Shown here in pieces: positions 28,177 through 37,544 of a DNA stretch of 64,000 nucleotides. Location of the stretch: positions 1-64,000 of the forward strand of contig NZ_MAJS01000009.1 in the NCBI RefSeq assembly GCF_001690985.1, read 5' to 3'. Position numbers and translations under genes: made by a program. Position 1 is the stretch's first letter. Every line of letters starts with the position of its first letter. The notes under the pieces were generated by a model that saw nothing but the letters and a program-made list of their open reading frames with translations, was not told the DNA's origin and ran no database searches. The DNA comes from Aliivibrio sp. 1S175. GTDB lineage: Bacteria; Pseudomonadota; Gammaproteobacteria; Enterobacterales; Vibrionaceae.

Positions 28177-28608
28177 CTATAAAATCCCATTTACTGCGAG
28201 CGATAACAGAAGGTATCGTGCAGCCTTTCCTATCCCAATTAAAATTACGCATGGCCAGAATCTCATTCGTAGCCATCCAGCAGCAAGACAAAGAGGATCA
28301 CCTATAACTGGTAACCAACTGAACAATAACGTCCAATAACCGTATTTTTTTATCCATTGAATCGCTTTATGACCATATTTTTGTGAAGAAGTTTTATTAG
28401 GTAATAACAAACCAATCCAATAATTTGTAATCCCGCCTAACGTATTTCCCAATGTTGCAACGGTTATCACTGTCCACATGGAGAAGCTATCTAGTTTTAA
28501 CGTTGCAATCAAGCTCGCTTCTGACGCGCCAGGTAGCAAGGTCGCACTTAAAAAACCAGAACTAAATAACACCCACAATGCAGAATCTGCATTAAACCAA
28601 TCAAACAT
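28177..28608 (-). CDS. yqaA: YqaA-family small DedA-like membrane protein
   Basis: 143-residue inner-membrane protein of the YqaA/SNARE-associated (VTT, DedA-like) group with several hydrophobic helices. The pattern LPGASE followed by LGNTLGGITNYWIG and SWLPVIGDPLCLAAGWLR is characteristic. It is followed after 8 bases by the M16 peptidase gene. DedA relatives are linked to lipid transport and proton motive force; the role of YqaA itself is not established. The ribosome binding site is weak. Confidence 0.88.
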   Translation of the reverse strand: MFDWFNADSALWVLFSSGFLSATLLPGASEASLIATLKLDSFSMWTVITVATLGNTLGGITNYWIGLLLPNKTSSQKYGHKAIQWIKKYGYWTLLFSWLPVIGDPLCLAAGWLRMRFWPCVILIGIGKAARYLLLSLAVNGIL

Positions 28609-28657
28609 GATTGAATCTATTCCCGTACTAATACTAATATATCAATAAGCATAAAAT

Positions 28658-28687
28658 AAAAAAGGGCGCATCAGCACCCTTTTTTTG
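28658..28687 (-). terminator. Terminator of oadGAB
   Basis: On the minus strand AAAGGGTGC-TGAT-GCGCCCTTT (one mismatch) is followed by T residues. Confidence 0.9.
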
Positions 28688-28704
28688 TTACGTTTTATTC
28701 AACA

Positions 28705-29835
28705 TTAACCAACTAATGCCAATAAAATACCAGCCGCAACAGCAGAACCAAGTACTCCAGCGACATTTGGCCCCATAGCATGCATTAATAAAAAGTTTTG
28801 AGGGTTAGCCTCAAGTCCTACTTTATTAACAACTCGTGCTGCCATTGGTACTGCAGATACCCCCGCTGCACCAATTAAAGGGTTAATGTCTTCTTTTGAA
28901 TACTTGTTCAATATCTTGGCCATAATTACACCACCAGCAGTACCGACACTGAAGGCAACTGCACCTAACAATAAAATACCTAACGTTTCTACATTAAGGA
29001 ACGTTTCTGCTTTTAGTTTTGAGCCAACACCTAAACCTAAGAAGATCGTCACAATGTTAATCAATTCATTCTGAGCAGTATTCGATAAGCGATCAACCAC
29101 ACCTGATTCTTTCATTAAATTACCTAAACAGAACATGCCAACGAGTGGTGTTGCTGAAGGTAAAAACAAAATAGTCATCAATAAAACAGCAAGTGGGAAA
29201 ATAATTTTCTCAGCCTTACTAACATGACGCAGTTGTGCCATCTTTATTTGACGCTCTTCCGGTGTCGTTAACGCTTTCATTATCGGCGGTTGGATAATTG
29301 GAACCAGTGCCATATAACTGTATGCCGCAACTGCAATTGCCCCTAATAAATCAGGAGAAAGCTTACTTGCTAAGAAAATCGCGGTTGGCCCATCTGCACC
29401 GCCAATAATGGCGATTGAAGAAGCATCTGCTAACGTAAATTCCATACCCGGCACAAAGTTAAGTAGTATGGCACCAAACAGCGTAGCAAAAATACCAACT
29501 TGAGCCGCAGCGCCTAACCATAACGTTTTTGGATTTGCAATTAAGGCACCAAAATCAGTCATTGCTCCCACGCCCATAAAGATGAGCAATGGGAATACCC
29601 CAGTCTCAATCCCTACATAATAAACGTAATACAATAACCCACCAGGCTCAGTAAATCCTGCGTTTGGAATATTCGCTAATACCGCACCAAAACCAATTGG
29701 TAATAATAATAACGGTTCAAATCCTTTTTTTATTGCTAAGAATAAAAGTCCACAGCCAACTAAAATCATAATAAGCTGTTCAAACTTAAAATTGGCAATT
29801 GCGGTTTCATTCCACAGTGTTAATAAACCATCCAT
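28705..29835 (-). CDS. oadB: OadB, oxaloacetate decarboxylase Na+ pump beta subunit
   Basis: 376-residue integral membrane subunit that decarboxylates carboxybiotin and pumps Na+ outward. It has about nine hydrophobic helices. The conserved [10 protein letters not shown] segment contains the aspartate (equivalent to Asp203 in Klebsiella) used for Na+ binding, and a [11 protein letters not shown] region near the C-terminus is also conserved. It is the last gene of oadGAB, 11 bases after oadA. Citrate lyase genes are not adjacent. Confidence 0.97.
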   Translation of the reverse strand: MDGLLTLWNETAIANFKFEQLIMILVGCGLLFLAIKKGFEPLLLLPIGFGAVLANIPNAGFTEPGGLLYYVYYVGIETGVFPLLIFMGVGAMTDFGALIANPKTLWLGAAAQVGIFATLFGAILLNFVPGMEFTLADASSIAIIGGADGPTAIFLASKLSPDLLGAIAVAAYSYMALVPIIQPPIMKALTTPEERQIKMAQLRHVSKAEKIIFPLAVLLMTILFLPSATPLVGMFCLGNLMKESGVVDRLSNTAQNELINIVTIFLGLGVGSKLKAETFLNVETLGILLLGAVAFSVGTAGGVIMAKILNKYSKEDINPLIGAAGVSAVPMAARVVNKVGLEANPQNFLLMHAMGPNVAGVLGSAVAAGILLALVG

Positions 29836-29846
29836 GTTTAATTACC

Positions 29847-31625
29847 CTACGCTAGAGAAAGCAACGGTGTACCAACAGTTACCGCATCGCCTTCCTTAGT
29901 TAAAATATCCTGCACTGTTCCATTACGTGAAGCTCTGATTTCAGTTTCCATCTTCATAGCTTCAAGAATAAGTAACACATCACCTTCTTCTACTTCAGCA
30001 CCCGGTTGCACTAAGACTTTAAAAATAGTCCCCGCAAGTGGCGCATCAACAGATTCTGCATCTACAGCAGATAATTGAGCTGACTGAACAGGTGCTGCTT
30101 GAGCTGATACTGGAGAGACTGAAGAGATTACACCTTGAGGCCCAACTTCTACATTATAAATTTGTCCATCAACTTTCACGCTATAAGCTTCAACACCACC
30201 TTTCGCTGGCGCCGCTTTAATATCTGCTTCTTTTTCTGTTCCTGGTGCGGGTTCAAATGCCTCTGGGTTATTGCGATTGTTGAGGAATTTCAAACCAACT
30301 TGTGGGAATAATGCATAAGTCAGCACATCATCCACTTGCTGCTCTGCCAATTCAATATTGTCTTCTTTTGCCTTAGCGACAAGCTCATCAGTCAAGGTAT
30401 GAAGCTCTGCTTTCAATAAATCCGCAGGACGACAAGTAATTGCTTCTGCACCATCCAATACTCGCGCTTGTAACTCTGCATCAACAGCAGCAGGTGCTGC
30501 TCCGTACTCACCCTTCAATACACCCGCTGTTTCTTTAGTGATGCTTTTATAGCGCTCACCAGTAAGAACATTAATTACCGCTTGAGTACCCACAATTTGA
30601 GATGTTGGGGTCACAAGAGGGATATAGCCAAGATCTTTACGTACTTTAGGTATCTCGAGTAATACTTCATCCATCCTATCAGCAGCACCCTGCTCTTTAA
30701 GTTGGCTTTCCATATTAGTTAACATTCCACCAGGAACCTGAGCAATCAGGATTCGTGAATCAACCCCTTTCATCTGACCTTCAAATTTCGCATATTTTTT
30801 ACGAACTTCACGGAAGTAGGCCGCGATAGGATCTAATTGTTCAAGGTTAAGATTGGTATCACGACCTGTACCTTCGAGCATTGCCACGACAGTTTCTGTC
30901 GGTGTATGTCCGTAAGTTTGGCTCATAGAAGAGATTGATGTATCTAAAATATCAATGCCTGCTTCTGCCGCTTTTAAGGCTGTAGCGGTAGATAAACCAG
31001 TTGTTGCGTGGCTATGTAAAGCAAGAGGTACATCACATGATGCTTTAATTCGTGTAATTAATTCTTCAGCTTCATAGGGTTTAAGCAAGCCAGACATATC
31101 TTTGATACATAAAGAATGACAACCTAGATCTTCAAGGCGCTTCGCAAGATCAACCCATGTATCTGAATTATGCACTGGGCTTGTTGTGTAAGAAAGTGTC
31201 CCTTGAGCATGAGCACCGACATCTATCGTAGCTTTTACTGCTGTTTGAAAGTTTCTCACATCATTCATGGCATCAAAAATACGGAAAACGTCCATACCAT
31301 TTGCATGCGCTCGCTCTACAAACTTTTCAACCACATCATCTGCGTAATGGCGATAACCTAAAAGATTTTGGCCACGTAATAACATTTGCATCGGTGTATT
31401 TGGCATCGCTTTCTTTAATAGACGCAAGCGCTCCCACGGATCTTCACCTAGATAGCGAATGCATGCATCAAATGTTGCTCCACCCCAAGTCTCTAATGAC
31501 CAATAGCCAATTTTATCAAGCTGCTCTGCTATAGGCAGCATGTCTTCAACGCGCATACGAGTGGCGAATAATGATTGATGAGCGTCACGAAGTACCACAT
31601 CAGTGATAGAAAGTGGTTTAGACAT
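29847..31625 (-). CDS. oadA: OadA, oxaloacetate decarboxylase alpha subunit
   Basis: 592-residue peripheral subunit that transfers the carboxyl group of oxaloacetate to biotin. It has an N-terminal carboxyltransferase TIM barrel (metal-binding DAHQS near residue 14), an association domain, an Ala/Pro-type linker (about 490-520), and a C-terminal biotinyl domain with EAMKM, where Lys558 is the biotinylation site. AAGGAG gives a strong start. It is 37 bases after oadG. Confidence 0.97.
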   Translation of the reverse strand: MSKPLSITDVVLRDAHQSLFATRMRVEDMLPIAEQLDKIGYWSLETWGGATFDACIRYLGEDPWERLRLLKKAMPNTPMQMLLRGQNLLGYRHYADDVVEKFVERAHANGMDVFRIFDAMNDVRNFQTAVKATIDVGAHAQGTLSYTTSPVHNSDTWVDLAKRLEDLGCHSLCIKDMSGLLKPYEAEELITRIKASCDVPLALHSHATTGLSTATALKAAEAGIDILDTSISSMSQTYGHTPTETVVAMLEGTGRDTNLNLEQLDPIAAYFREVRKKYAKFEGQMKGVDSRILIAQVPGGMLTNMESQLKEQGAADRMDEVLLEIPKVRKDLGYIPLVTPTSQIVGTQAVINVLTGERYKSITKETAGVLKGEYGAAPAAVDAELQARVLDGAEAITCRPADLLKAELHTLTDELVAKAKEDNIELAEQQVDDVLTYALFPQVGLKFLNNRNNPEAFEPAPGTEKEADIKAAPAKGGVEAYSVKVDGQIYNVEVGPQGVISSVSPVSAQAAPVQSAQLSAVDAESVDAPLAGTIFKVLVQPGAEVEEGDVLLILEAMKMETEIRASRNGTVQDILTKEGDAVTVGTPLLSLA

Positions 31626-31662
31626 ACTTACAAACTCCTTGTAATAATTTTCCTAAAACAGT

Positions 31663-31914
31663 TTATCGATTCTTTTGACGGTGTAATTTAACCGCAGCAG
31701 AGATCGCAGCAATAATTTGAGGCTGGACTGTTGTTTGATCGGGATTCTGAGCTTTTTGAATCGCTAATGCTTGCTTCGGAGGTAACTCCACGGGCAATAG
31801 CTTAGACATAAGCTGAACGAGGTAGACAAGAATGGTAAGGAATATGAATACGACGCTCATGCCAGTTAGCATTAACGTTGCAGCTTCCCCTAGTAGACTT
31901 CCAATGTCTGTCAT
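31663..31914 (-). CDS. oadG: OadG, oxaloacetate decarboxylase gamma subunit
   Basis: 83-residue small subunit with one membrane helix (about 13-35) and a hydrophilic C-terminus (ending KLHRQKNR) that in relatives binds Zn2+ and holds the alpha and beta subunits together. It is the first gene of the oadGAB operon. Confidence 0.93.
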   Translation of the reverse strand: MTDIGSLLGEAATLMLTGMSVVFIFLTILVYLVQLMSKLLPVELPPKQALAIQKAQNPDQTTVQPQIIAAISAAVKLHRQKNR

Positions 31915-32203
31915 CTTTTATTCCTTTTTTGATGATAGTGACAATGTAAAATTTAGTATGTAACTTACTAACAAATTATGTTCTTTTATTCTAAAAAGAA
32001 AGAATGATTATCTCGACATCAATGTATTTGTCAAATGCGAAACGATCACACTTTATTAAAAAAAGTGTTTTATGGCGAGATATATCCATACACTGCCACT
32101 ATTCACCTTGAAGCAAACTGATTACAATCAAATTACCCAATAATAACCTTAAATTAATATTTCTTAATAATATTATCAATTGGTTAACTTAATTTTCTAT
32201 AGG
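31915..32203 (-). promoter_or_regulatory. oadGAB upstream region, no gene
   Basis: With the tRNA terminator this is a gap of about 330 bases. On the minus strand TTGACA (32029-32034), 16 bases and GATAAT (32007-32012) form a good promoter. A CRP half-site TGTGA (32046-32050) would centre at about -42, but its other half is poor. ACACTTT and AAAGTGT (32048-32054, 32062-32068) form a 7-base inverted repeat at the same place. The remainder to 32190 is A/T-rich and I see nothing else in it. Confidence 0.6.
32007..32034 (-). promoter_or_regulatory. Candidate oadG promoter
   Basis: On the minus strand perfect -35 TTGACA (32029-32034), spacer 16, -10 GATAAT (32007-32012), 93 bases before the oadG ATG. 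Confidence 0.7.
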
Positions 32204-32236
32204 CATAAAAAAACCCGACCATAAAGATCGGGTTCT
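32204..32236 (-). terminator. Terminator of the tRNA cluster
   Basis: On the minus strand AACCCGA and TCGGGTT arms are followed by seven T residues. Its 3' flank is identical over 25 bases to the terminator flank after nupC. Confidence 0.88.
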
Positions 32237-32245
32237 TCTAAAGAA

Positions 32246-32322
32246 TGGTGCGCCAGGAAGGATTCGAACCTCCGACCGCCTGGTTCGTAGCCAAGTACTC
32301 TATCCAGCTGAGCTACTAGCGC
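32246..32322 (-). tRNA. tRNA-Arg (ACG), copy 4 in transcription order
   Basis: 77 bases including encoded CCA. Acceptor GCGCTAG pairs with CTGGCGC (one G-U). The anticodon loop is CTACGAA, giving ACG, which needs A34-to-inosine editing by TadA to read CGU, CGC and CGA. It looks identical to the other three Arg copies in this cluster. Confidence 0.97.
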
Positions 32323-32387
32323 ACAGTAATTCTAATTGTCTTTGTAACTAACTATTGTAACCAATAAACAGTTACAAAAAGAAAAAA

Positions 32388-32464
32388 TGGTGCGCCAGGA
32401 AGGATTCGAACCTCCGACCGCCTGGTTCGTAGCCAAGTACTCTATCCAGCTGAGCTACTAGCGC
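32388..32464 (-). tRNA. tRNA-Arg (ACG), copy 3
   Basis: 77-base copy with the same sequence as the neighbouring Arg genes, anticodon ACG, CCA encoded. Confidence 0.97.
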
Positions 32465-32530
32465 ACAATAAATTCTGATTGTCTATCGCACCAACTTATC
32501 CTCTAGATAAATTGTCACGACAGTAAATAA

Positions 32531-32607
32531 TGGTGCGCCAGGAAGGATTCGAACCTCCGACCGCCTGGTTCGTAGCCAAGTACTCTATCCAGCTGAGCTA
32601 CTAGCGC
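32531..32607 (-). tRNA. tRNA-Arg (ACG), copy 2
   Basis: 77-base copy with the same sequence as the neighbouring Arg genes, anticodon ACG, CCA encoded. It follows a tRNA-Ser gene by 50 bases. Confidence 0.97.
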
Positions 32608-32657
32608 ACAATAATTCTTTTCATCATGTTGATTATACAAATCAACACAACTAAATA

Positions 32658-32750
32658 TGGTGGTGAAGGAGGGATTCGAACCCTCGATGCGGCTATAAAC
32701 CACATACTCCCTTAGCAGGGGAGCGCCTTCAGCCTCTCGGCCACCTCACC
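32658..32750 (-). tRNA. tRNA-Ser (GCT), variant copy with A73
   Basis: 93 bases including CCA, with a long variable arm. Anticodon GCT reads AGC/AGU. Acceptor GGTGAGG pairs with CTTCACC. Compared with the copy at 32955-33047 it has A instead of G at the discriminator (position 73, ACCA versus GCCA) and a G-U pair in the variable arm (TGTGG instead of TGCGG). It folds normally and is probably functional, but the discriminator is unusual for tRNA-Ser. Confidence 0.95.
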
Positions 32751-32824
32751 GTTTTTTTTGGAACTCTGTTTAATCATTTGCAAAATGATTATTATTGGTA
32801 GGTACGAATTACCAATAAAAAGAA

Positions 32825-32901
32825 TGGTGCGCCAGGAAGGATTCGAACCTCCGACCGCCTGGTTCGTAGCCAAGTACTCTATCCAGCTGAGCTACTAGCG
32901 C
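32825..32901 (-). tRNA. tRNA-Arg (ACG), copy 1
   Basis: 77-base copy with the same sequence as the other Arg genes, anticodon ACG, CCA encoded. It lies between the two tRNA-Ser genes, suggesting that a Ser-Arg unit was duplicated. Confidence 0.97.
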
Positions 32902-32954
32902 ACAATAATTCTTTTTTATTCTTGCTGACCATAAAGATCAACAGGAATCAATAA

Positions 32955-33047
32955 TGGCGGTGAAGGAGGGATTCGAACCCTCGATGCGGCTATAAACCGC
33001 ATACTCCCTTAGCAGGGGAGCGCCTTCAGCCTCTCGGCCACCTCACC
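32955..33047 (-). tRNA. tRNA-Ser (GCT), first tRNA of the cluster
   Basis: 93 bases including CCA, long variable arm (ATGCGG/CCGCAT), anticodon GCT, discriminator G73 as expected for tRNA-Ser. It is the first gene transcribed from the promoter at 33063-33090. csrA-Ser-Arg synteny is shared with E. coli (csrA-serV-argV). Confidence 0.97.
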
Positions 33048-33062
33048 GTCTTGAGGAGGCAC

Positions 33063-33090
33063 ATATTACGGTTTACCAAAAATATGTCAA
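33063..33090 (-). promoter_or_regulatory. Promoter of the tRNA-Ser/Arg cluster
   Basis: On the minus strand TTGACA (33085-33090), 16 bases, TAATAT (33063-33068), then GTGCCTCC, a GC-rich discriminator. It lies 16 bases before the first tRNA. Confidence 0.85.
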
Positions 33091-33221
33091 TGACTTTTTA
33101 AGTAAAAAATAACGCTTTTTGTTCAACAGCCTACGAAACAACCAAAATGAGCAAAAATAGAACGTTATACGTAGCTTATGCCTATATTTACTGTTTATTT
33201 TATCTAATCTAAATAGGTAAA

Positions 33222-33250
33222 ATAAAACAAGGCTGACAATGTCAGCCTAA
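33222..33250 (-). terminator. Terminator of csrA
   Basis: On the minus strand AGGCTGAC-ATT-GTCAGCCT is followed by the T-rich tail TGTTTTATTTTA. Confidence 0.85.
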
Positions 33251-33260
33251 TTCATACGAA

Positions 33261-33458
33261 TTAAAAGTCACCTTGTGAAGCTACAGGTGTTCCTTTTTCC
33301 GCTTGAATGCGCATGTAAATCTCTTCACGGTGTACAGATACTTCTTTCGGTGCATTAACACCAATACGTACTTGGTTGCCTTTAACGCCTAGTACAGTAA
33401 CTGTTACTTCGTCACCAATCATTAAAGTTTCACCTACACGGCGAGTCAAAATTAGCAT
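33261..33458 (-). CDS. csrA: CsrA global post-transcriptional regulator
   Basis: 65-residue dimeric RNA-binding protein that binds GGA motifs in mRNA leaders and controls carbon metabolism, motility and biofilm. In Vibrio it acts downstream of VarS/VarA and the CsrB-type RNAs. The sequence starts [16 protein letters not shown] and is close to E. coli CsrA. A strong ribosome binding site (AAGGAG) precedes the ATG, itself containing a GGA. A TATAAT (33485-33490) in the gap after lysC suggests a separate promoter in addition to readthrough from alaS-lysC. Confidence 0.99.
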   Translation of the reverse strand: MLILTRRVGETLMIGDEVTVTVLGVKGNQVRIGVNAPKEVSVHREEIYMRIQAEKGTPVASQGDF

Positions 33459-33539
33459 TCGAATGCTCCTTGAGTTATCTCAGTATTATAATAAATGTAT
33501 GTATTGTCGGTTATCGCTTATTTTCATAAACGTCTCTGC

Positions 33540-34709
33540 TCAAGAAACAGCGATCATAAGGTTATTATCTTGTGATTGCTCTGTAATAACAAACGTTTTA
33601 TGTAAAATTTCTGCCGCTCGTTGTAAATCAGCTTGATTCACGATAACTGACACACTTTTAGGCTCTATATCATATTGATAAATATCAACACTATTAGCCA
33701 CTAGTTGATTGCAAGCAGATTCTGCCATCCCTTCAACATTATCTCCGACTAACGTCAGAATTGATAAGCTACTAATATTGCGTATTTTTGTATTAAATGC
33801 CAGTTTCAATTGTAAAATATTTGCTTTTGGCACAACAATTTGAAAACAATCGCCCCTTTCAGCTAACACTTTATATTGTTTATAAAGCTCTTTCTGTTCT
33901 TTAATCGAAATGCCTTCGCATTCAACAAGAGAAAGGTCCTGCTCTAAAGCTAAACCAGTAACACCTAAAACGTCTTTCGGACTCTCACAAATAAGCGTCC
34001 CTTCACCATCTTCAAAAGAAGATAATACTCTTAGTGTTACCGATGAATTCCAAGCATGAATGACAGAATGCTCTTGAAGAACCTTTGCTCCAGATTTTGC
34101 TAATATATGCATATCCGAAAAAGACACTTCTTTTAAACGGCGCGTATTCGATACAAAACGAGGATCTGAAGAATAAACACCATCTACATCCGTAAAAATT
34201 TGGCATTCATCTGCATTTAATGCAGCAGCTAAAGCTACTGCAGTAGTATCAGACCCACCTCGACCTAATGTAGTAATATTACCAACCGCATCACGCCCTT
34301 GGAATCCTGCAACTATCACCACATACCCTTTACTTAACCACTGCGTGATTAAATCAGTTTGAATATGCTCAATCGTTGCGTCATTAAATACGCTATTTGT
34401 TTGGATTCCAGCCTGATCAGCCGTTAATGAAATTGCCTTGATGCCCTTTTGGATTAGAGACATAGCTAATAAAGCAATAGAAACTTGTTCACCGGCAGAA
34501 AGTAGCATATCCAATTCTCGAGGTTCTGGAACCTCACTCATTTGAGTAGCCAAATTCATTAAACGATTAGTTTCACCTGCCATAGCAGAAACAGCAACAA
34601 CGACATCATGCCCTTGTTGCTGCGTTGAGATGATACGCTCAGAAACAGATTGGATCCGTTCAACGGATCCAACTGATGTACCACCGTATTTTTGTACGAT
34701 TAATGCCAC
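33540..34709 (-). CDS. lysC: Aspartokinase (monofunctional, two ACT domains)
   Basis: 389-residue aspartate kinase, the first step toward lysine, threonine and methionine. The N-terminal kinase has KYGGTSVGS (7-15) and GFQGRD, GRGGSDTTA; C-terminal ACT domains follow. The start codon is GTG with AGGT upstream. It begins 12 bases after alaS and is followed by csrA. Because of this tight operon there is no room for a lysine riboswitch. The feedback amino acid cannot be read from the sequence. Confidence 0.94.
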   Translation of the reverse strand: MALIVQKYGGTSVGSVERIQSVSERIISTQQQGHDVVVAVSAMAGETNRLMNLATQMSEVPEPRELDMLLSAGEQVSIALLAMSLIQKGIKAISLTADQAGIQTNSVFNDATIEHIQTDLITQWLSKGYVVIVAGFQGRDAVGNITTLGRGGSDTTAVALAAALNADECQIFTDVDGVYSSDPRFVSNTRRLKEVSFSDMHILAKSGAKVLQEHSVIHAWNSSVTLRVLSSFEDGEGTLICESPKDVLGVTGLALEQDLSLVECEGISIKEQKELYKQYKVLAERGDCFQIVVPKANILQLKLAFNTKIRNISSLSILTLVGDNVEGMAESACNQLVANSVDIYQYDIEPKSVSVIVNQADLQRAAEILHKTFVITEQSQDNNLMIAVS

Positions 34710-34721
34710 TGATACGACCTA

Positions 34722-37301
34722 TTACAGACGCTCAGTTAGCCAAGCTTCAACAGAAGCAAGCGCTGCAGGTAATGCATTCGCATCAGTACCGCCAGCTTGA
34801 GCCATATCAGGACGACCGCCACCTTTACCACCAACTTGTTGTGCAACCATATTCACCAATTCACCAGCCTTAACTTGACCAATAAGATCTTTAGTTACAC
34901 CAGCAATCAAGCTTACTTTACCATCGGAAACATTAGCTAATAGAACAACACCGCTGCCAATTTGGTTTTTAGCATTATCAACCATTGTGCGTAAATTTTT
35001 GCTATCTGCATCATTTAGAGCAGCAATTAACACTTTAGTACCTGCAATTTCTTGCAATTTACCCATGATATTTGCACTTTCTGCAGTCGCTATTTTTTCT
35101 TGAAGTAATTGAATCTCTTTTTCAAGTTGCTTAGCCTTTGATGCCGCTTCACTCAGCTTTTTATCTGCCGCTTTCTGTTGAGCTTCAATTGCATCTAATG
35201 CTGCTTCACCGGTAACCGCTTCAATACGACGAATACCCGCTGCAATACCACCTTCTGAAGTGATTTTAAATAAACCAATATCACCGGTGCTTGATGCGTG
35301 AATACCACCACATAGTTCAGTAGAGAATCGACCCATAGAAAGAACACGAACTTCATCGTCGTATTTTTCACCAAATAGAGCCATTGCGCCTTTTTCTTTC
35401 GCGGCATCAATGTCCATCAAGTTTGTTTCAATCTCATGGTTTAAACGAATTTGTTGGTTAACAATACGTTCAACTTTACGTAGCTCTTCAGCTTTAACAC
35501 CTTCAAGGTTAGAGAAATCAAAACGTAAGCTTTCCGCTTTAACTAATGACCCTTTTTGCGTTACGTGTTCACCTAACACTTCACGAAGTGCTGCGTGCAA
35601 TAAATGCGTCGCTGAGTGATTTAGAGTAATCGCAGTACGACGCTCTTGATCAACTTGAGCCATTGCACTATCGGCAGTTGATAACACACCTTCAACTAAC
35701 TTACCGTGGTGACCAATTGCATTGCCTACTTTTTGAGTATCAGTGACAACAAATTTACCCGCTTCTACCGTGATAATACCAGCATCGCCAGATTGGCCAC
35801 CTGATTCAGCATAGAATGGAGTCACATCTAAAATTAGAATCGCGTCATCGCCTGCAGAAAGAGCTTCAACAGCTTCGCCTTCACGGAAAATCTCTAAGAC
35901 TGTTGCTTTTGCTTCAGTTGAGTTATAACCATGAAACTCTGTTTCTGATTCAACTTTGATCACTGCATTATAATCAGTACCAAATTGACCCGCTTCACGA
36001 GCTCGTTGACGTTGCTCTTCCATCGCTTTTTCAAAACCATCTTCATCGATAGTTAATTCACGCTCACGAGCAACATCGTTCGTTAAATCTGCTGGGAAAC
36101 CGTAAGTATCATAAAGCTTAAATACGGTTTCACCGTCAAGAACTGTGCCTTCTAGGTTATCTAACGCTTCGTTCAGAATTACCATGCCGCGCTCAAGCGT
36201 ACGAACAAAGTTTTCTTCTTCAATCTTAAGTACTTTTTCCACTAGTGCTTGTTGCTTTTTAAGCTCTTCGCCAGCGGTACCCATGATTTCAGCTAATGGA
36301 CCAACTAATTTATAGAAGTAAGATCCTTTAGCGCCTAATTTATTCCCGTGACGTACTGCACGACGAATAATACGACGTAATACATAACCACGGCCTTCGT
36401 TTGACGGCATAACACCATCAACGATTAAGTAAGAACAAGAACGGATATGGTCAGCAACTACACGTAAAGATTGGTTTGAAAGATCATCATAACCAACCAC
36501 TTTTGCTGTTTCTTTAATTAGTGTTTGGAAGATATCAATTTCATAGTTTGAGTGCACGCCTTGCATGATAGCTGCAATACGTTCAATGCCCATACCTGTA
36601 TCTACTGATGGCTTAGGAAGTGGTTCCATTGTGCCATCTGCTTGACGGTTGAATTGCATGAAAACGTTGTTCCAAATTTCAATAAAACGGTCGCCATCTT
36701 CTTCTGGTGTACCTGGACGGCCGCCCCAAATGTGCTCACCGTGATCATAGAAAATCTCAGTACATGGACCACAAGGACCGGTATCACCCATTTGCCAGAA
36801 GTTATCTGATGCATAAGGTGCGCCTTTGTTATCACCGATGCGAACGATGCGATCTGCTGGAATACCCATTTCTTTATTCCAGATTTCAAACGCTTCATCA
36901 TCAGTTTCATAAATAGTCACTAATAGACGATCAGCAGGAAGCTCTAGACGCTCAGTCAGGAATTCCCATGCGTATTTGATTGCATCTTGCTTAAAGTAGT
37001 CGCCAAAGCTGAAGTTACCAAGCATTTCAAAGAAAGTATGATGGCGAGCAGTAAAGCCTACATTTTCTAAATCATTATGCTTACCACCAGCACGAACACA
37101 ACGTTGAGAAGTCGTCGCACGAGTGTAGCTACGCTTTTCTGAACCAAGGAAGCAATCCTTAAATTGGTTCATACCGGCATTCGTGAATAGAAGAGTTGGA
37201 TCATTTGCTGGAACTAGAGAAGAACTCTCAACAATTTGGTGTCCTTTGCTTTCAAAAAAAGCAAGAAACGCACGGCGGATCTCGTCAGTGCTCATATACA
37301 T
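34722..37301 (-). CDS. alaS: AlaS alanyl-tRNA synthetase
   Basis: 859-residue class II synthetase. It has an aminoacylation domain with motifs such as NAGMNQFKD and RVVADHIRS, an editing domain with [12 protein letters not shown] and CGGIH (zinc site [11 protein letters not shown]), and a C-terminal DHHA1-type domain ending in a Gly/Pro-rich [19 protein letters not shown] lies 9 bases before the first ATG; a second ATG two codons later is an alternative start. It is 243 bases downstream of recA with no recX between them, and lysC follows directly. Confidence 0.98.
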   Translation of the reverse strand: MYMSTDEIRRAFLAFFESKGHQIVESSSLVPANDPTLLFTNAGMNQFKDCFLGSEKRSYTRATTSQRCVRAGGKHNDLENVGFTARHHTFFEMLGNFSFGDYFKQDAIKYAWEFLTERLELPADRLLVTIYETDDEAFEIWNKEMGIPADRIVRIGDNKGAPYASDNFWQMGDTGPCGPCTEIFYDHGEHIWGGRPGTPEEDGDRFIEIWNNVFMQFNRQADGTMEPLPKPSVDTGMGIERIAAIMQGVHSNYEIDIFQTLIKETAKVVGYDDLSNQSLRVVADHIRSCSYLIVDGVMPSNEGRGYVLRRIIRRAVRHGNKLGAKGSYFYKLVGPLAEIMGTAGEELKKQQALVEKVLKIEEENFVRTLERGMVILNEALDNLEGTVLDGETVFKLYDTYGFPADLTNDVARERELTIDEDGFEKAMEEQRQRAREAGQFGTDYNAVIKVESETEFHGYNSTEAKATVLEIFREGEAVEALSAGDDAILILDVTPFYAESGGQSGDAGIITVEAGKFVVTDTQKVGNAIGHHGKLVEGVLSTADSAMAQVDQERRTAITLNHSATHLLHAALREVLGEHVTQKGSLVKAESLRFDFSNLEGVKAEELRKVERIVNQQIRLNHEIETNLMDIDAAKEKGAMALFGEKYDDEVRVLSMGRFSTELCGGIHASSTGDIGLFKITSEGGIAAGIRRIEAVTGEAALDAIEAQQKAADKKLSEAASKAKQLEKEIQLLQEKIATAESANIMGKLQEIAGTKVLIAALNDADSKNLRTMVDNAKNQIGSGVVLLANVSDGKVSLIAGVTKDLIGQVKAGELVNMVAQQVGGKGGGRPDMAQAGGTDANALPAALASVEAWLTERL

Positions 37302-37485
37302 GTGGATATTCCTGATTGAATCGTAGTTTAACTCACCCTTGTACTCAGTTAAGCCAAGCAGTGTTTTTAAGACAGAATTTCGGATATTGTATACGCAAAT
37401 GAAAGTGAAATATAGATAGCGGCAACGATCAAAGGAGGAAACAGAAAGAATTCTATTTTTGGTAGGTAGCGTCTCTTTTTATAGA

Positions 37486-37518
37486 CAAAAAAAAGCCAAA
37501 CTCAACGGTTTGGCTTTC
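37486..37518 (-). terminator. Terminator of recA
   Basis: On the minus strand AAAGCCAAAC-CGTTGA-GTTTGGCTTT is followed by eight T residues. Confidence 0.93.
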
Positions 37519-37544
37519 TGCTATTTTAATTAAAATCGAATGAA

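Noticed and set aside
28169..28291. 41-residue N-terminal extension of the M16 peptidase
   Set aside because: It overlaps yqaA and lacks a signal; the ATG at 28166-28168 has AGGA and a lipobox.
32080..32165. 23-codon plus-strand frame (MARYIH...) upstream of oadG
   Set aside because: No ribosome binding site and no sign of a promoter; it is likely chance.
32246..33047. Repetitive block considered as a CRISPR or satellite array
   Set aside because: The repeats are complete tRNA genes with cloverleaf pairing and encoded CCA.
33459..34721. Possible lysine riboswitch for lysC
   Set aside because: Only 12 bases separate alaS and lysC, so there is no room for one.
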